Shown: positions 51,358 to 64,000 of the stretch, piece by piece
Position numbering within the stretch: the first letter of the stretch is position 1
Layout: the number at the start of each line of letters is the position of its first letter
Assembly: GCF_001613165.1 (NCBI RefSeq)
Contig: NZ_BDBV01000035.1
Span: forward strand, 62,001-126,000
Reading direction: 5' to 3'
From: Nocardia mexicana NBRC 108244
GTDB taxonomy: Bacteria; Actinomycetota; Actinomycetes; Mycobacteriales; Mycobacteriaceae
Length of the DNA: 64,000 nt
Made by a program: the position numbers and the translations under genes
Notes under the pieces: generated by a model
Seen by the model: only the letters and a program-made list of their open reading frames with translations
Told to the model about the DNA's origin: nothing
Databases searched by the model: none

Positions 51358-52545
51358 TCAGCAGCGGGTCGGCGGCGGCTCGTTCCGGAAGCGGGCCTCG
51401 ATGAAGTTCCACGCCTCGGGTAATCCGGCGACCGCGGTGGTCATATGTTCGGCGATGTCGTAGCGGGAGAACGACAACGGCACGCCCTCGCGGCAATATC
51501 GGGCCGCGACGTCGGCAACGGCGTCGAACGGAGTCAGTTCGTCGTAGACGCCCTGCCAGATGAAGGTGGGCGCCTGCGGCAGGCCCGGATATCTGCGCAG
51601 GCTGTTCTCGTGCAGGACGGCTCGCGCATCGGGGCTGTCCATGAGGCTCTTGGTCGCCGCGAGTTGCTCCGCATTGCGGAATGCGCCGTGGAACAGCAGG
51701 AAACGACGGCATTCGTCATGGGTGAAGTCGCGGAACCACAGGCCGGTGTCGTTGAGCTGGTCGGAGATCGGCAGGCGTTCGGGGTACTCGCGTTCGAGCC
51801 CCATCGCGGCGGCCCAGGCCAGGCCGAATCCGGGGTGCGGGCCGAATCCGATTCCCAGCGCCATCTGCTCGAGATCCGCCGGAATGCCGCCGGCCGCCAC
51901 CGCGGCCAGCTTCAGGTCCGGGGCATACGTGGGCTGCAGCGCCGCCGCCCACGCGCTGGCCATGCCGCCGCCGGAATATCCGGCGAGCGCGATCGGGGAT
52001 TGTCCGAGCCCGAGTTCCGGCGCGCGTTGCAGGGCCTTGACGCTGTCGAGTGTCACCATGCCGCTCAGCCGCGCCGCGCCGTAGGCGACATTGGGGCCGA
52101 GATAATCCGGGAGCGCGATCGCCCAGCCGCGGCCGAGCGGAAGGACGGCTCCCAGCGAATCCAGAGTTTCCTCGTTGAGCAGCGAATGCGACGGATTGCA
52201 CTTGGTGCCCAGCGAATTGATCAATGCCTGATACGACACCAGCGGCGGATTCGGCACTCCGGCGGGGATCAGGGCCGTGGTCACCGCCATGATGGGATCG
52301 CCCGCGGAATTGGTGGAACGGAATGCGACGTGCCAGATCGCGGTACCGGCATACGGGCCGGTGTCGAGCTTCCGCATTCGGACGACATCCCCGGGAGCGA
52401 GGTCGGCCAGATTACCCGGGGGAGCGAAGAACGGGTCCGGATCGGGGGTGGGATACAGCGGCTGGGTTGTCGCCGACGGTGCGAGCGCGCTGACCGACAG
52501 GGCGCACAGCAGCAACGCCAGGACGGTCGTCAACATCCGACGCAT
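51358..52545 (-). CDS. Secreted LIP-family lipase
   Basis: 395 residues with a Sec signal (hydrophobic 5-20). The mature start P-L-Y-P-T-P-D-P-D-P-F-F-A-P-P is nearly the same as in the next gene. The nucleophile elbow A-G-Y-S-G-G-G puts the serine at 191; the late A-E-H-M-T-T has the histidine. Secretory lipase family; extracellular acyl-ester hydrolysis. It lies 31 bp after its paralogue, last in the SDR-lipase-lipase operon. Confidence 0.85.
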   Translation of the reverse strand: MRRMLTTVLALLLCALSVSALAPSATTQPLYPTPDPDPFFAPPGNLADLAPGDVVRMRKLDTGPYAGTAIWHVAFRSTNSAGDPIMAVTTALIPAGVPNPPLVSYQALINSLGTKCNPSHSLLNEETLDSLGAVLPLGRGWAIALPDYLGPNVAYGAARLSGMVTLDSVKALQRAPELGLGQSPIALAGYSGGGMASAWAAALQPTYAPDLKLAAVAAGGIPADLEQMALGIGFGPHPGFGLAWAAAMGLEREYPERLPISDQLNDTGLWFRDFTHDECRRFLLFHGAFRNAEQLAATKSLMDSPDARAVLHENSLRRYPGLPQAPTFIWQGVYDELTPFDAVADVAARYCREGVPLSFSRYDIAEHMTTAVAGLPEAWNFIEARFRNEPPPTRC

Positions 52546-52576
52546 GGGTCATCCTTCGGTGGTGTGGGGGTGCGGA

Positions 52577-53788
52577 TCAGCAGGTGCTGGGCGCGGGCTC
52601 GCCGCGGAATCGGGCGTCGAGCCAGGCCACGGCGGCGGGGAAGCCCATCACCGCCGCGGCGAGATGGTCTGGGCTCGAATACAATTCGGACTGCACCGGC
52701 ACGCCGGCGCGGCAGTACCGCTCCGTCGTCCGATCGATCGCGTCGACGGGGATGAGCGGGTCGATCGGGGTGTGCCACTCGAAGATCGGCGCCGACGGTA
52801 TGCCGTCGAAGATCTCCAGGCTGTTCTCCTCGCCGACCTGCCACACCCGCGGGTCGTCGATCAAAGATGTGGTCGCGGCCAGCTCGGCGGCGCTGTGCAT
52901 GGCGCCGTGCGCGATGAGTTCGACCGTGCAGCCGTTGGCCATGGCGTCGCGCACCGCCAGTCCGGTGGCGTTCAGTTGGTCGCTGATCGGCAGCCGGTCG
53001 GGATATTCCCGCTCCAGTCCGAGCGCCGCGGCCATGGCCAGCCCGAACATGGGGTGCGGGGCGAGGCCCAGCCCGCGCGCCATCGTCGCGATATTCATCG
53101 GCACGCCGCCCGCCGCGGATCCGGCGATGCGGAGGTCCGGCGCGTAGCTCGGGGCGAGCGCGGCGGCCCACGCGGTGGCCATGCCGCCGCCGGAGTAGCC
53201 GAGCATCGCGGCCGGGCTGTCCGCGAGTCCCAGTGCGGAAACCCGTTGCGCGGCACGGATTCCGTCGAGGGTGATCTGACCGCCGAGCCGGGCCGCGCCG
53301 TAGGCGACCCGCGGGCCGAGATGGTCGGGGAGAGCGACGCTCCACCCCCGCAGCAGCATCGTATTGAGCAGGGGCACGGCCCGATAGAGCAGATTCGGGT
53401 CGTAGGCGTAGAGGGCCCGCGAGACCGCGCACTGGGTGCCCAGGCCGTTGATGATGTGCTGATACGACAGCAGCGGCGCCCCGGGCCGGTGGTTGGCCGG
53501 GGTGAGGACCGTGGTCGTCGCGGCGATCGGTCCACCGCGCGAGTCGGATGACCGGAACTTCACCAAAGTGACTGTGGCCGTGGGGAAGTAGGGCAGGTTC
53601 GGCTGCTCCCGGACATCCAGGACCTCGCCGGGGCCGCGGGACGCGATATCCGCGGGCGCGGCATAGAACGGATCCGGGTCGGGCGCCGGGTATATCGGCT
53701 GGGCGCCGGAGATCGCGGGGGTGCCGGACGCCGCGAGGAGGGCGGCGAGCACCGTGCAGGCGAGGAGCCGGAGACTACTGATCTTCAC
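52577..53788 (-). CDS. Secreted LIP-family lipase
   Basis: 403 residues from GTG 53788 with GGGAGG upstream. The signal peptide ends near I-S-G-A-Q. The elbow L-G-Y-S-G-G-G puts the serine at 199. It is a tandem paralogue of the downstream gene, sharing the P-x-Y-P-x-P-D-P-D-P-F opening and I-S-D-Q-L-N block. Its start overlaps the upstream SDR gene end by 14 bp, so it is translationally linked to it. Confidence 0.85.
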   Translation of the reverse strand: MKISSLRLLACTVLAALLAASGTPAISGAQPIYPAPDPDPFYAAPADIASRGPGEVLDVREQPNLPYFPTATVTLVKFRSSDSRGGPIAATTTVLTPANHRPGAPLLSYQHIINGLGTQCAVSRALYAYDPNLLYRAVPLLNTMLLRGWSVALPDHLGPRVAYGAARLGGQITLDGIRAAQRVSALGLADSPAAMLGYSGGGMATAWAAALAPSYAPDLRIAGSAAGGVPMNIATMARGLGLAPHPMFGLAMAAALGLEREYPDRLPISDQLNATGLAVRDAMANGCTVELIAHGAMHSAAELAATTSLIDDPRVWQVGEENSLEIFDGIPSAPIFEWHTPIDPLIPVDAIDRTTERYCRAGVPVQSELYSSPDHLAAAVMGFPAAVAWLDARFRGEPAPSTC

Positions 53789-54680
53789 GGACGGCCTCCC
53801 GAGTGCTCGTCCGGTATCGGACGCCGGTCGCCCGCTCGGACATGCCCCAGAGCCGGAGCCCGTGTGCCCGGTCGCGGGACAACCGGCTCGACGGTGACGG
53901 CCCGACCGGCCCGCGTGTGTTGAACATCCGGGTCGGACCCCAGTAGATCTCGGGATCCGCATCCGTCGCGGCGGCCGCGAACAGAATGGATTGCGCCGCG
54001 GCGGAACGTGATTGGCCGATCAGCCGGATGAACGGCTCGGCCACGAGGTCCAGCGGCGTCTCGGTCCTGGCGACCAGCTTCGTCGGTGCGATGCCGGGAT
54101 GCGCCGTGAAGGACTTCAGCGGCGCGGACGATTCGCGAAAACGATGCTGCAGTTCGCGGCCGAACATCAGTGTGGCGAGCTTGGATTCGGCGTAGGCCAG
54201 CGGCCGCACGAACCGGCGGTGTTCGAAGCCCGGATCGTCGGTGCGGAGCGAGCGCGTCCAGCCGTGGGCGATGCTGGAGACCGAGACGACGCGGTCGCGG
54301 AGGCGATCGAGCAGCAGCCCGGTCAATGCGAAGTGGCCGAGGTGGTTGACGGCGAGGTGCCGCTCGAACCCGTCGGCCGTCCGCGCGAACGGGACGTTCA
54401 TCAGCCCGGCATTGTTGATCAGCACGTCGATGTCTCCGCAGTGCCGCGCGAAGCGACGGACCGAGGACAGATCGGCCAGATCCAGTGGCGCCACCGAGAT
54501 GTCGCCGCCGAGACGGTCGGCGATCCGCTGTGCCGCCGTGGTGTCGCGGCACGCCATGACCACCGTGGCACCGCGGGCGGCCAGGGCACGCGTCAGTTCC
54601 GTACCCAGGCCGCCGTTCGCCCCGGTGATGACGAATGTCCGGCCGTGCTGGTCCGGTATGAGATCGGAGGTCCACGCCAT
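53775..54680 (-). CDS. Short-chain dehydrogenase/reductase (SDR)
   Basis: 301 residues from ATG 54680. The NAD(P) motif T-G-A-N-G-G-L-G-T is near 19-27, N-N-A-G near 87, and the catalytic Y-A-E-S-K near 167, the order of classical SDRs. Relatives are retinol-dehydrogenase-like reductases. It opens an operon with two secreted lipases, so it may handle an alcohol or aldehyde released from lipids (inference). Confidence 0.85.
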   Translation of the reverse strand: MAWTSDLIPDQHGRTFVITGANGGLGTELTRALAARGATVVMACRDTTAAQRIADRLGGDISVAPLDLADLSSVRRFARHCGDIDVLINNAGLMNVPFARTADGFERHLAVNHLGHFALTGLLLDRLRDRVVSVSSIAHGWTRSLRTDDPGFEHRRFVRPLAYAESKLATLMFGRELQHRFRESSAPLKSFTAHPGIAPTKLVARTETPLDLVAEPFIRLIGQSRSAAAQSILFAAAATDADPEIYWGPTRMFNTRGPVGPSPSSRLSRDRAHGLRLWGMSERATGVRYRTSTREAVREDQ

Positions 54681-54945
54681 GGCGACCGACCCTAACGAGC
54701 CCCGCAATCGCACGGCAATGTGTTTGGAGATTGTCAGACACCACTGCGGGATCGTTGGTCATTTCCCAAAGTCTCACTGTGACAGCAGACTTCGGTCACG
54801 CGGTGTCGTAGCGTGGCGCTGGTCAGTGTTCCGAGCAAGTCGCTGGCCGATCGCCCGCGGCCGTATGAGCGCGGGGTCTCGATGGGATGCCGGTCGCTGA
54901 GCTGCTCCCTCTCCGAAACCCACTGATGCAGGAGATGTTTGCGCA

Positions 54946-57900
54946 ATGGCGAGTGAGAACGAGCTTCGCTCGTACGTGAAGAAGGCCGTCCGGGAGCTGC
55001 AGACCACCCGGAAACGCCTGGAGGACGTGGAGTCGCGGGCGAGTGAACCCATCGCGATCGTCGGGATGGCCTGCCGCTACCCGGGCGGTGTGGCTACCCC
55101 CGAGCAGCTGTGGCAGGCGGTTGTCGAGGGCACCGACCTGGTATCGGAGTGGCCCGCGGATCGCGGGTGGGATATCGATGGCGTCTTCGATCCGGAGCCC
55201 GGGCGGCCGGGCCGGTCGTATGTGAAGACCGGCGGATTCGTCGGTGGCGCCACCGAATTCGATGCCGACTTCTTCGGGATCAGCCCGCGCGAGGCGCTGG
55301 CCATGGATCCGCAGCAGCGGCTGGTGCTGGAGACGGCATGGGAGGCCATCGAGCGGGCCGGGATCGACCCGGTGACCATGCGCGGCAGCGAGACCGGGGT
55401 GTTCATCGGCATGATGTCCGACTCCCAGGGCCCGACCGCCCGGGACATGGATGATCGTGCGCGCGAGGGGATTCAGCAGTTCCTGATGACCGGCCAGGCC
55501 GCCAGCATCGCCTCGGGCCGGGTGGCGTATGTGCTGGGGCTGGAGGGCCCGGCGGTCACCGTCGACACCGCGTGCTCGTCGTCGCTGGTCGCGATCCACC
55601 AGGCCATGCGCTCGCTGCGCTCCGGGGAGTCGTCGATGGCGCTGGCGGGCGGCGTGACGGTCATGACCACACCGGCCGCGTTCGTCGCGTTCTCCACCCA
55701 GCGCGCACTCGCGGCCGACGGCCGGTGCAAGTCGTTCGCGGCGGCCGCCGACGGCACGGCGTGGAGCGAGGGCGCCGGAATGCTGCTGCTGGAGCGTGTT
55801 TCCGAGGCCCGGCGGCTCGGCCACCCCATACTCGGGCTGGTGCGCGGCGCCGCGGTCAACTCCGACGGGGCGTCCAACGGGCTGACCGCCCCGAACGGCC
55901 TGTCCCAGCAGCGGGTCATCCGCTCGGCGCTGTCCGATGCCGGATTGACCGCCGACGACGTGGATGTCGTCGAGGCACACGGCACCGGAACGACACTCGG
56001 CGATCCCATCGAGGCGCGGGCACTGCTGTCGACCTACGGTGCGCGACGCGACCGGTCGAACCCGCTGCTGCTCGGCTCGATCAAATCGAATATGGGGCAC
56101 ACGCAGGCGGCCGCCGGTGTCGGCGGCCTCATCAAGATGGTGATGGCCATGCGGTACGGGCTGGTGCCGCCGACGCTGCACGTCGACGAGCCGACGCCGC
56201 ATGTGGATTGGTCCGCGGGCGGCGTGCGGCTGGTGACCGAGACGCGGGCCTGGCCGGAGTCCGATCGGCCGCGCCGGGCGGCGGTGTCCTCGTTCGGCAT
56301 CAGCGGTACCAATGCGCACATCGTCGTCGAGCAGGGTGACTTCCCGGTCGAGTCGAACCGGAGCGCGAATGCCTCCGTGCCACCGGTGATTCCGTGGATC
56401 GTCACCGGTCGTTCTGCGGAATCGGTTGCCGCACAGGCCGGATCGCTGCTGGCGTGGATCGAGGACGGTCGCGACGCCGATCCTGTCGATATCGGGTTCT
56501 CCCTGGTGAGTTCGCGCGCGCAGCTCGAGCATCGCGCGGTGGTGGTCGGGCGCGACACCGAGGAACTGATCTCGGGCCTGCGGTCGGTGGCCGACGGGCA
56601 GCGCCCGCCCGGTGTCACCGGCGGGGCCGTCACCGCGGTGATGTTTCCGGGTCAGGGGGCACAGCGGCCCGGTATGGGCCGCGAGCTGTACCACCGATAC
56701 CCGATCTTCCGCGACGCCTTCGACGAGATCTGTGCGGAATTCGGGACACGACTCGATATTCCGCTGCGCGACGTCGTCTTCGCCGAGCCCGGCACCGCGG
56801 CGGCGGCGGACCTGGATCGGACCGCAGTGACGCAGGCGGCGCTGTTCGCGACCGAGGTCGCGATCTACCGACTGGCCGAATCATGGGAGCTGCGACCGGA
56901 ATTCGTGATGGGCCACTCGATCGGTGAGGTGGTGGCCGCCTATATCGCGGGTGTCTGGACGCTGTCCGACGCGTGCACCCTGGTGGCCGCTCGCGGACGC
57001 CTGATGCAATCGGCGCCCGCGACCGGCGCCATGATCGCCGTCGGCGCCGATGCCGACAGCGTCGCCGACCTGGTGCGCGGCCACAGCGACGAGGTCGGCC
57101 TCGCCGCCGTGAACGGTCCTGCGGCCGTGGTGATCTCCGGATCGCGGACTCCGGTGGAGGATATCGCGAACCGCCTGGCCGCCGAGGGCGTGCAGGCGAC
57201 CCGGCTGCGGGTGAGCCACGCCTTCCATTCGCCGCTGATGGATCCGATCCTGGCCGAATTCGCCGATGTATGCCGGGGGTTGGCATACGCCCCACCGGCG
57301 ATTCCGGTGATCTCCGCGCTGACCGGGAAGGTCGCCGACGCGGAGGAGCTGTGCTCGCCGGACTACTGGGTGAGTCATCTGCGGGAACCCGTCCGGTATC
57401 TGGACGCGGTGCAGTGGGCGCGCGAGGAGGGGAGCGTGCGGTGCTTCGTCGAGGCGGGGCCGGGCGGCACGCTCACCTCCCTCGTCCACGACATCCTCGA
57501 CGATTCCGGCGACGAGGCCGAGACGGTCGCCGCCACCCTGCAGCGCCCGGGTGTCCCGGGCGACGTGGCGTTCGTCTCGGGACTGGCCGCCGCGTACTCC
57601 CGCGGTGTGCCGGTGCGGTGGCGGCACCTGTTCGAGGGTGCGGACGCCCGGCGAATCGACCTGCCGACCTACGCATTCCAGCGCAAACGCTATTGGCTGG
57701 AGGTGGCCACCGGCAGCAATGTGCGGGCCGCCGGGCTGGCGGCAACGGATCATCCACTACTGGGTGCGAAGGTCAGCGTGGCCGACGACGGCGGGCTGCT
57801 GCTGACGGGACGGCTCTCGCTGCGGTCGCATCCGTGGCTGTCCGGGCATCGGATCGGCGATACGACGCTGCTGCCGGGCACGGCATTCCTCGAACTCCTG

Positions 57901-60900
57901 TGGTACGCGGGCGATCTGGCGCATTGCCCGGTGGTCGGTGAACTCGTCCTGGAGGCGCCGCTGGTGTTGCTCGAGAGCGGCGCGGTGGAACTGCAGGTGG
58001 CAGTGGGAGGTTCCCAGGAATCCGGACAGCGGTCGGTCTCGGTCTTCTCGCGGCCGCAGGCGGCGGCCGATGCCGACGAGGAGCCGGCTTGGGTCCGCCA
58101 CGCGACCGGCACGCTGCAGGAATCGGACGACGTCCACGCCGCCGTGCTCGCCGCGGGCCCGTGGCCTCCCGCCGGTGCGGTGCCGGTGCCGCGTGCGGAC
58201 GACCCCTACGAGGCCATGGCCGCGGCCGGATACGACTACGGGCCGTGTTTCCGCGGGCTCGGACGGACCTGGCGCCTCGGTGATTCGATTCTCGCGGAGG
58301 TTCGGCTGCCCGAGGCGGGCCGGGCGGACGCCACGCGTTTCGGGCTGCACCCCGCGCTGCTGGACGCGGCGCTGCACGCCCTGATCGCGACCGGCACCGC
58401 CGGACTCACCGAATCCGGGCAGGTGCGCCTGCCGTTCGCGTGGGAGGGCGTGTCCCTGCATGCCGTCGGCGCATCCGAACTGCGGGTCCTGATGACGCCG
58501 AGCGGGCCGGACCGGGTCGGTGTGGAACTGACCGATGCGTCGGGCGGGCTGGTGGCACGGGCGGAATCCCTGGCGCTGCGGGCCGTTTCGCTGGACGCGC
58601 TCCGGGCCCGTCCCTCGGTCGCGGACCAGGGCCTGTTCGAGCTGACATGGGTTGCCGTCCCGCCGCCCACGGAACCGAATACGCAACGGGCGCAGTGGAG
58701 TTCCGTCATCGCCGGATCGGAGATCGAGGCGCCGGAGCGCTGCGTCGTTGCGGATCGCGAGTTCGTCGTGCTGCGCGTGTGTGCCACCGCTTCGCCGGAC
58801 GACTTCACGACAGCCGTGCGGGCGCGGGTGGCCGCCGTCCAGCAGCGGGTGCAGGAAATGCTCGCCGCCGACGATCCGGTCATCGTCGTCACCTCGGGTG
58901 GTGTCGCCGTGCACGGCGGCGAGAGCGTCGGGGACCTGGCGGCCGCTGCCGTGTGGGGCATGCTCCGCAGCGCGCAGAACGAACACCCGGGACGCATCGT
59001 CCTGCTCGATGTCGACGACCCCGAGAACTATCGCGGGGCGGTGGGCGTCGCCGCCGCGCTGCCCGAGTCGCAGGTGGCGCTCCGGCACGGCGAGACGTAC
59101 GTCCCGCGGCTGGTGCGCGCCGGAGCGGATACGGTCGGTTCGGCGGCCGCGGTCACCGGTGACAACTGGCGGCTGACCACCCGGGACCGCGGCACCCTGG
59201 ACGGCGACAACATGGTCCTCGCGCATCAGGGCGAGGAGGCGCTGCAACCCGGTCAGGTGCGCATCGCCCTGCGCGCGGCCGGAGTCAACTTCCGCGATGT
59301 GCTGATCGTGCTCGGCATGTACCCGACCCCGGACACGCCCGTCGGGGGCGAGGGGTCGGGTGTGGTGGTCGAGGTCGGTTCCGGCGTCGTGGATTTCGCG
59401 CCCGGCGACCGCGTCATGGGGATCTTCACCGGTATCGGCGCCACGGTCGTGGCCGACCATCGGACCGTGATCCGGATTCCGGACGGCTGGTCCCACGAGC
59501 AGGCTGCGGCGGCGCCGATCGTCTTCGCGACCGCCTACTACGCGCTGGTGGATCTGGCCGCCGCGCGGGCAGGGGAGTCGCTGCTGGTGCACGCGGCGAC
59601 CGGCGGCGTCGGGATGGCCGCCGTGCAGTTGGCGCGACATTTGGGCCTGGACCTCTACGTCACCGCCAGTCCCGGCAAGTGGCAGACGCTGCGCGCCAAC
59701 GGATTCCAGGACGGCCGCATCGGCAATACCCGGACCACCGCGTTCGCCGCCGAGTTCCTGGAGGCCACCGGCGGGCGCGGCGTCGATATCGTCCTCGACT
59801 CGCTGGCGGGCGACAAGGTGGACGCCTCGCTGGAACTGCTGCCGCGGGGCGGGCGGTTCATCGAGATGGGGCTCACCGATCTGCGCGATCCCGACGAGAT
59901 CGCCGCGCGATACCCGGGCGTCCGCTATCGCAACTTCCTGCTGATGGAGGCGGGCCCGGATCGATTGCGGGCCATCCTGTCCGAGCTCCGGAGCCTGTTC
60001 GAAAGTGGTGTGCTGCAACCGCTTCCGGTGACCTCCTGGGATGTTCGGCGGGCGCCCGAGGCGTTCCGGCACCTCAGTCAGGCGCGGCACATCGGCAAGT
60101 ACGTGCTCACCGTGCCCAGGCCGCTGGATCGCGACGGCACCGTCCTGATCAGCGGCGGCACGGGCGGACTCGGCGCCGTCGTCGCCCGTCACCTCGTCAC
60201 CGAACACGGTGTCCGGCACCTGATGCTGACCGGTCGCCGGGGACGCGATGCCGACGGTGCGCCCGAACTCGCCGCCGAACTGTCGGCGCTGGGCGCCGAG
60301 ATCACCGTTGCGGCTTGCGATGCCGGGGATCGGTCCGCCGTGAACGAGCTGCTGGCGGCGATTCCCGACGACCGACCGCTGACGGCCGTCGTGCACGCCG
60401 CCGGAGTCGTCGACGACGCCGTATTCTCCGCCCAGACACCCGAGCATATCGACCGGGTGTTCCGGGCCAAGGCGGATGCCGCGTGGAATCTGCACGAGGC
60501 GACGGCGGATCGCGAGCTGTCGGCGTTCGTCATGTATTCCTCGATCGCCGGTGTGCTCGGCGCCCCCGGACAGTCGAATTATGCTGCGGCGAACGGGTTC
60601 CTCGATGCCCTGGCGCAGCGGCGACAGCGCGCTGGGCTGCCCGCCACGTCGATGGCGTGGGGACTGTGGGACCGCGCCACGGGCATCACCGGACATCTGG
60701 GCGAGCGCGATCGGCAACGAATGCGTCGCGACGGCCTGATCCCCCTCGGCGACGACGAGGGCATGGCATTGTTCGATGCGGCCCTGTCGCTGGGCCCGCC
60801 GCTGACCGTTCCGGCGCGGCTGGACATTTCGGCCCTCCGGTCGCTCGGCGACCCCGACGACATGCCCGCCGTGCTGAGATCCCTGCTGCGCACGACCCGT

Positions 60901-61434
60901 CGTGCCGCCGACAGCGGCGCGGGCTCGTCGGCGCAGCTGCTGGCCGATCTGGCCGGATTGAGCGCCGGGGAGCAGGAGCGGGTCGTTCTCGGCGTCATCC
61001 GGTCGCATGCGGCCGCGGTACTGGGTCACGCCACGCCGGAGGCGGTGCCCTCCGAAACCGCGTTCACGGACCTGGGATTCGATTCGCTCGGCGCGGTGGA
61101 ATTCCGAAACCGGTTGAAGGCGGCCACCGGTGCGAAACTGCCGACGACGGTCGTATTCGACTACCCCAACGCGGCCGCCCTGGCCCGGTACATCCGCTCG
61201 GAGATCGCACCGGCCGACGACCCGGCGGGCCGAATCGCCGGTCAGCTGGATGCGCTCGTGACCGGTTGCGCCACGGTCGAATTGCCGCCACACCAGGTGA
61301 ACGAGCTGCTGGACCGGATCAACACCGTCGTGCGGCTGCTGCGGGGCGGTGCGACCGACGACCTTGTCGACAATATCGACGGCGCCGACGACGACGAACT
61401 GTTCGAGCTGATCGACCAGGTTCGGCCGGTCTGA
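54946..61434 (+). CDS. Type I modular polyketide synthase, fully reducing module (KS-AT-DH-ER-KR-ACP)
   Basis: 2162 residues. An N-terminal docking coiled coil (about 1-33) is followed by KS (C210, H345, H385 active site), AT (S658 in G-H-S-I-G-E; H758-A-F-H predicts malonyl-CoA), DH (H968, D1140; the usual Gly four residues after the histidine is Asp), ER (Rossmann G-G-V-G near 1553-1556), KR (G-G-T-G-G-L-G 1737-1743, Y1879, V-V-D-D 1821-1824, a B-type mark) and ACP (S2047 in D-S-L). A C-terminal docking tail D-D-E-L-F-E-L-I-D ends it. One elongation giving a saturated two-carbon unit is predicted. AGGAG lies upstream of the ATG. The 20-bp gap to the next PKS gene shows an operon. Confidence 0.95.
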   Translation: MASENELRSYVKKAVRELQTTRKRLEDVESRASEPIAIVGMACRYPGGVATPEQLWQAVVEGTDLVSEWPADRGWDIDGVFDPEPGRPGRSYVKTGGFVGGATEFDADFFGISPREALAMDPQQRLVLETAWEAIERAGIDPVTMRGSETGVFIGMMSDSQGPTARDMDDRAREGIQQFLMTGQAASIASGRVAYVLGLEGPAVTVDTACSSSLVAIHQAMRSLRSGESSMALAGGVTVMTTPAAFVAFSTQRALAADGRCKSFAAAADGTAWSEGAGMLLLERVSEARRLGHPILGLVRGAAVNSDGASNGLTAPNGLSQQRVIRSALSDAGLTADDVDVVEAHGTGTTLGDPIEARALLSTYGARRDRSNPLLLGSIKSNMGHTQAAAGVGGLIKMVMAMRYGLVPPTLHVDEPTPHVDWSAGGVRLVTETRAWPESDRPRRAAVSSFGISGTNAHIVVEQGDFPVESNRSANASVPPVIPWIVTGRSAESVAAQAGSLLAWIEDGRDADPVDIGFSLVSSRAQLEHRAVVVGRDTEELISGLRSVADGQRPPGVTGGAVTAVMFPGQGAQRPGMGRELYHRYPIFRDAFDEICAEFGTRLDIPLRDVVFAEPGTAAAADLDRTAVTQAALFATEVAIYRLAESWELRPEFVMGHSIGEVVAAYIAGVWTLSDACTLVAARGRLMQSAPATGAMIAVGADADSVADLVRGHSDEVGLAAVNGPAAVVISGSRTPVEDIANRLAAEGVQATRLRVSHAFHSPLMDPILAEFADVCRGLAYAPPAIPVISALTGKVADAEELCSPDYWVSHLREPVRYLDAVQWAREEGSVRCFVEAGPGGTLTSLVHDILDDSGDEAETVAATLQRPGVPGDVAFVSGLAAAYSRGVPVRWRHLFEGADARRIDLPTYAFQRKRYWLEVATGSNVRAAGLAATDHPLLGAKVSVADDGGLLLTGRLSLRSHPWLSGHRIGDTTLLPGTAFLELLWYAGDLAHCPVVGELVLEAPLVLLESGAVELQVAVGGSQESGQRSVSVFSRPQAAADADEEPAWVRHATGTLQESDDVHAAVLAAGPWPPAGAVPVPRADDPYEAMAAAGYDYGPCFRGLGRTWRLGDSILAEVRLPEAGRADATRFGLHPALLDAALHALIATGTAGLTESGQVRLPFAWEGVSLHAVGASELRVLMTPSGPDRVGVELTDASGGLVARAESLALRAVSLDALRARPSVADQGLFELTWVAVPPPTEPNTQRAQWSSVIAGSEIEAPERCVVADREFVVLRVCATASPDDFTTAVRARVAAVQQRVQEMLAADDPVIVVTSGGVAVHGGESVGDLAAAAVWGMLRSAQNEHPGRIVLLDVDDPENYRGAVGVAAALPESQVALRHGETYVPRLVRAGADTVGSAAAVTGDNWRLTTRDRGTLDGDNMVLAHQGEEALQPGQVRIALRAAGVNFRDVLIVLGMYPTPDTPVGGEGSGVVVEVGSGVVDFAPGDRVMGIFTGIGATVVADHRTVIRIPDGWSHEQAAAAPIVFATAYYALVDLAAARAGESLLVHAATGGVGMAAVQLARHLGLDLYVTASPGKWQTLRANGFQDGRIGNTRTTAFAAEFLEATGGRGVDIVLDSLAGDKVDASLELLPRGGRFIEMGLTDLRDPDEIAARYPGVRYRNFLLMEAGPDRLRAILSELRSLFESGVLQPLPVTSWDVRRAPEAFRHLSQARHIGKYVLTVPRPLDRDGTVLISGGTGGLGAVVARHLVTEHGVRHLMLTGRRGRDADGAPELAAELSALGAEITVAACDAGDRSAVNELLAAIPDDRPLTAVVHAAGVVDDAVFSAQTPEHIDRVFRAKADAAWNLHEATADRELSAFVMYSSIAGVLGAPGQSNYAAANGFLDALAQRRQRAGLPATSMAWGLWDRATGITGHLGERDRQRMRRDGLIPLGDDEGMALFDAALSLGPPLTVPARLDISALRSLGDPDDMPAVLRSLLRTTRRAADSGAGSSAQLLADLAGLSAGEQERVVLGVIRSHAAAVLGHATPEAVPSETAFTDLGFDSLGAVEFRNRLKAATGAKLPTTVVFDYPNAAALARYIRSEIAPADDPAGRIAGQLDALVTGCATVELPPHQVNELLDRINTVVRLLRGGATDDLVDNIDGADDDELFELIDQVRPV

Positions 61435-61453
61435 GCCGGACGGGAGGCACACC

Positions 61454-64000
<2,547 letters not shown>

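Noticed and set aside
54823-56694. 623-codon minus-strand open frame at the PKS start
   Set aside because: Shadow of the KS and AT coding region, covering the PKS start and promoter; no ribosome site.

Overview
The window is GC-rich actinobacterial DNA. It most likely comes from Nocardia or a close relative in the Mycobacteriales: it carries many GTG starts, five secreted lipases of one family, F420-type and mycothiol-type enzymes, a DUF3558 lipoprotein, many TetR regulators and a modular polyketide synthase. I saw no rRNA, tRNA, CRISPR array, phage or insertion sequence. The genus is an inference from gene content, not from a marker gene.

Layout. 1-6.3 kb: edge of a thioesterase gene, pyruvate:quinone oxidoreductase, BCCT osmolyte transporter and a lipase, with a tandem-repeat spacer bracketed by two related hairpins. 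6.4-11 kb: EF-hand protein, a MarR / membrane protein / HD-domain operon, and an overlapping LVIVD-repeat / DUF305 pair. 11-16 kb: two secreted serine hydrolases and a TetR-lipase divergent pair. 16-19.5 kb: oleate hydratase preceded by a 32-bp minisatellite and a decayed TetR gene, then LOG-family and SRPBCC genes. 19.7-23.5 kb: a tightly overlapped five-gene operon of exported and membrane proteins. Its ten-helix member carries two copies of a D-x2-W-H / H motif resembling the copper site of PmoC of particulate methane monooxygenase; its first gene is frameshifted. 23.9-31.9 kb: TetR plus CrtC-like and phosphotransferase genes, PhoX-like protein, another lipase, cupin, a mycothiol-dependent-isomerase-like protein and a lipoprotein. 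31.9-35.7 kb: TetR, Rieske oxygenase, LLM oxidoreductase and DUF5996. 35.9-40.6 kb: a MerR / SRPBCC / DUF4166 / HrpB chain linked by GTGA and ATGA overlaps. 41.6-44.2 kb: a probable copper-responsive unit with a CsoR-type operator, a protein with a 31-histidine N-terminus, a cysteine-rich upstream ORF and an MFS transporter with a histidine-rich loop. 44.6-51.2 kb: amino-acid dehydrogenase with LysR, methyltransferase, small secreted protein, cyclase and PucR-type regulator. 51.4-54.7 kb: SDR and two tandem lipases. 54.9-64 kb: start of a type I PKS cluster, with one complete fully reducing module and the first KS-AT of the next protein.

Two themes recur. First, two separate loci (19.7-23.5 and 41.6-44.2 kb) encode proteins with the same duplicated H-x-H domain, and both look metal-related. 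Second, many spacers hold minisatellites (22, 24, 25, 32 and 43 bp periods) and a dispersed 22-23 bp palindrome near gene ends. Three promoters of secreted-esterase or TetR-linked genes share a GAGAC-N6-GTCTC operator-like site.
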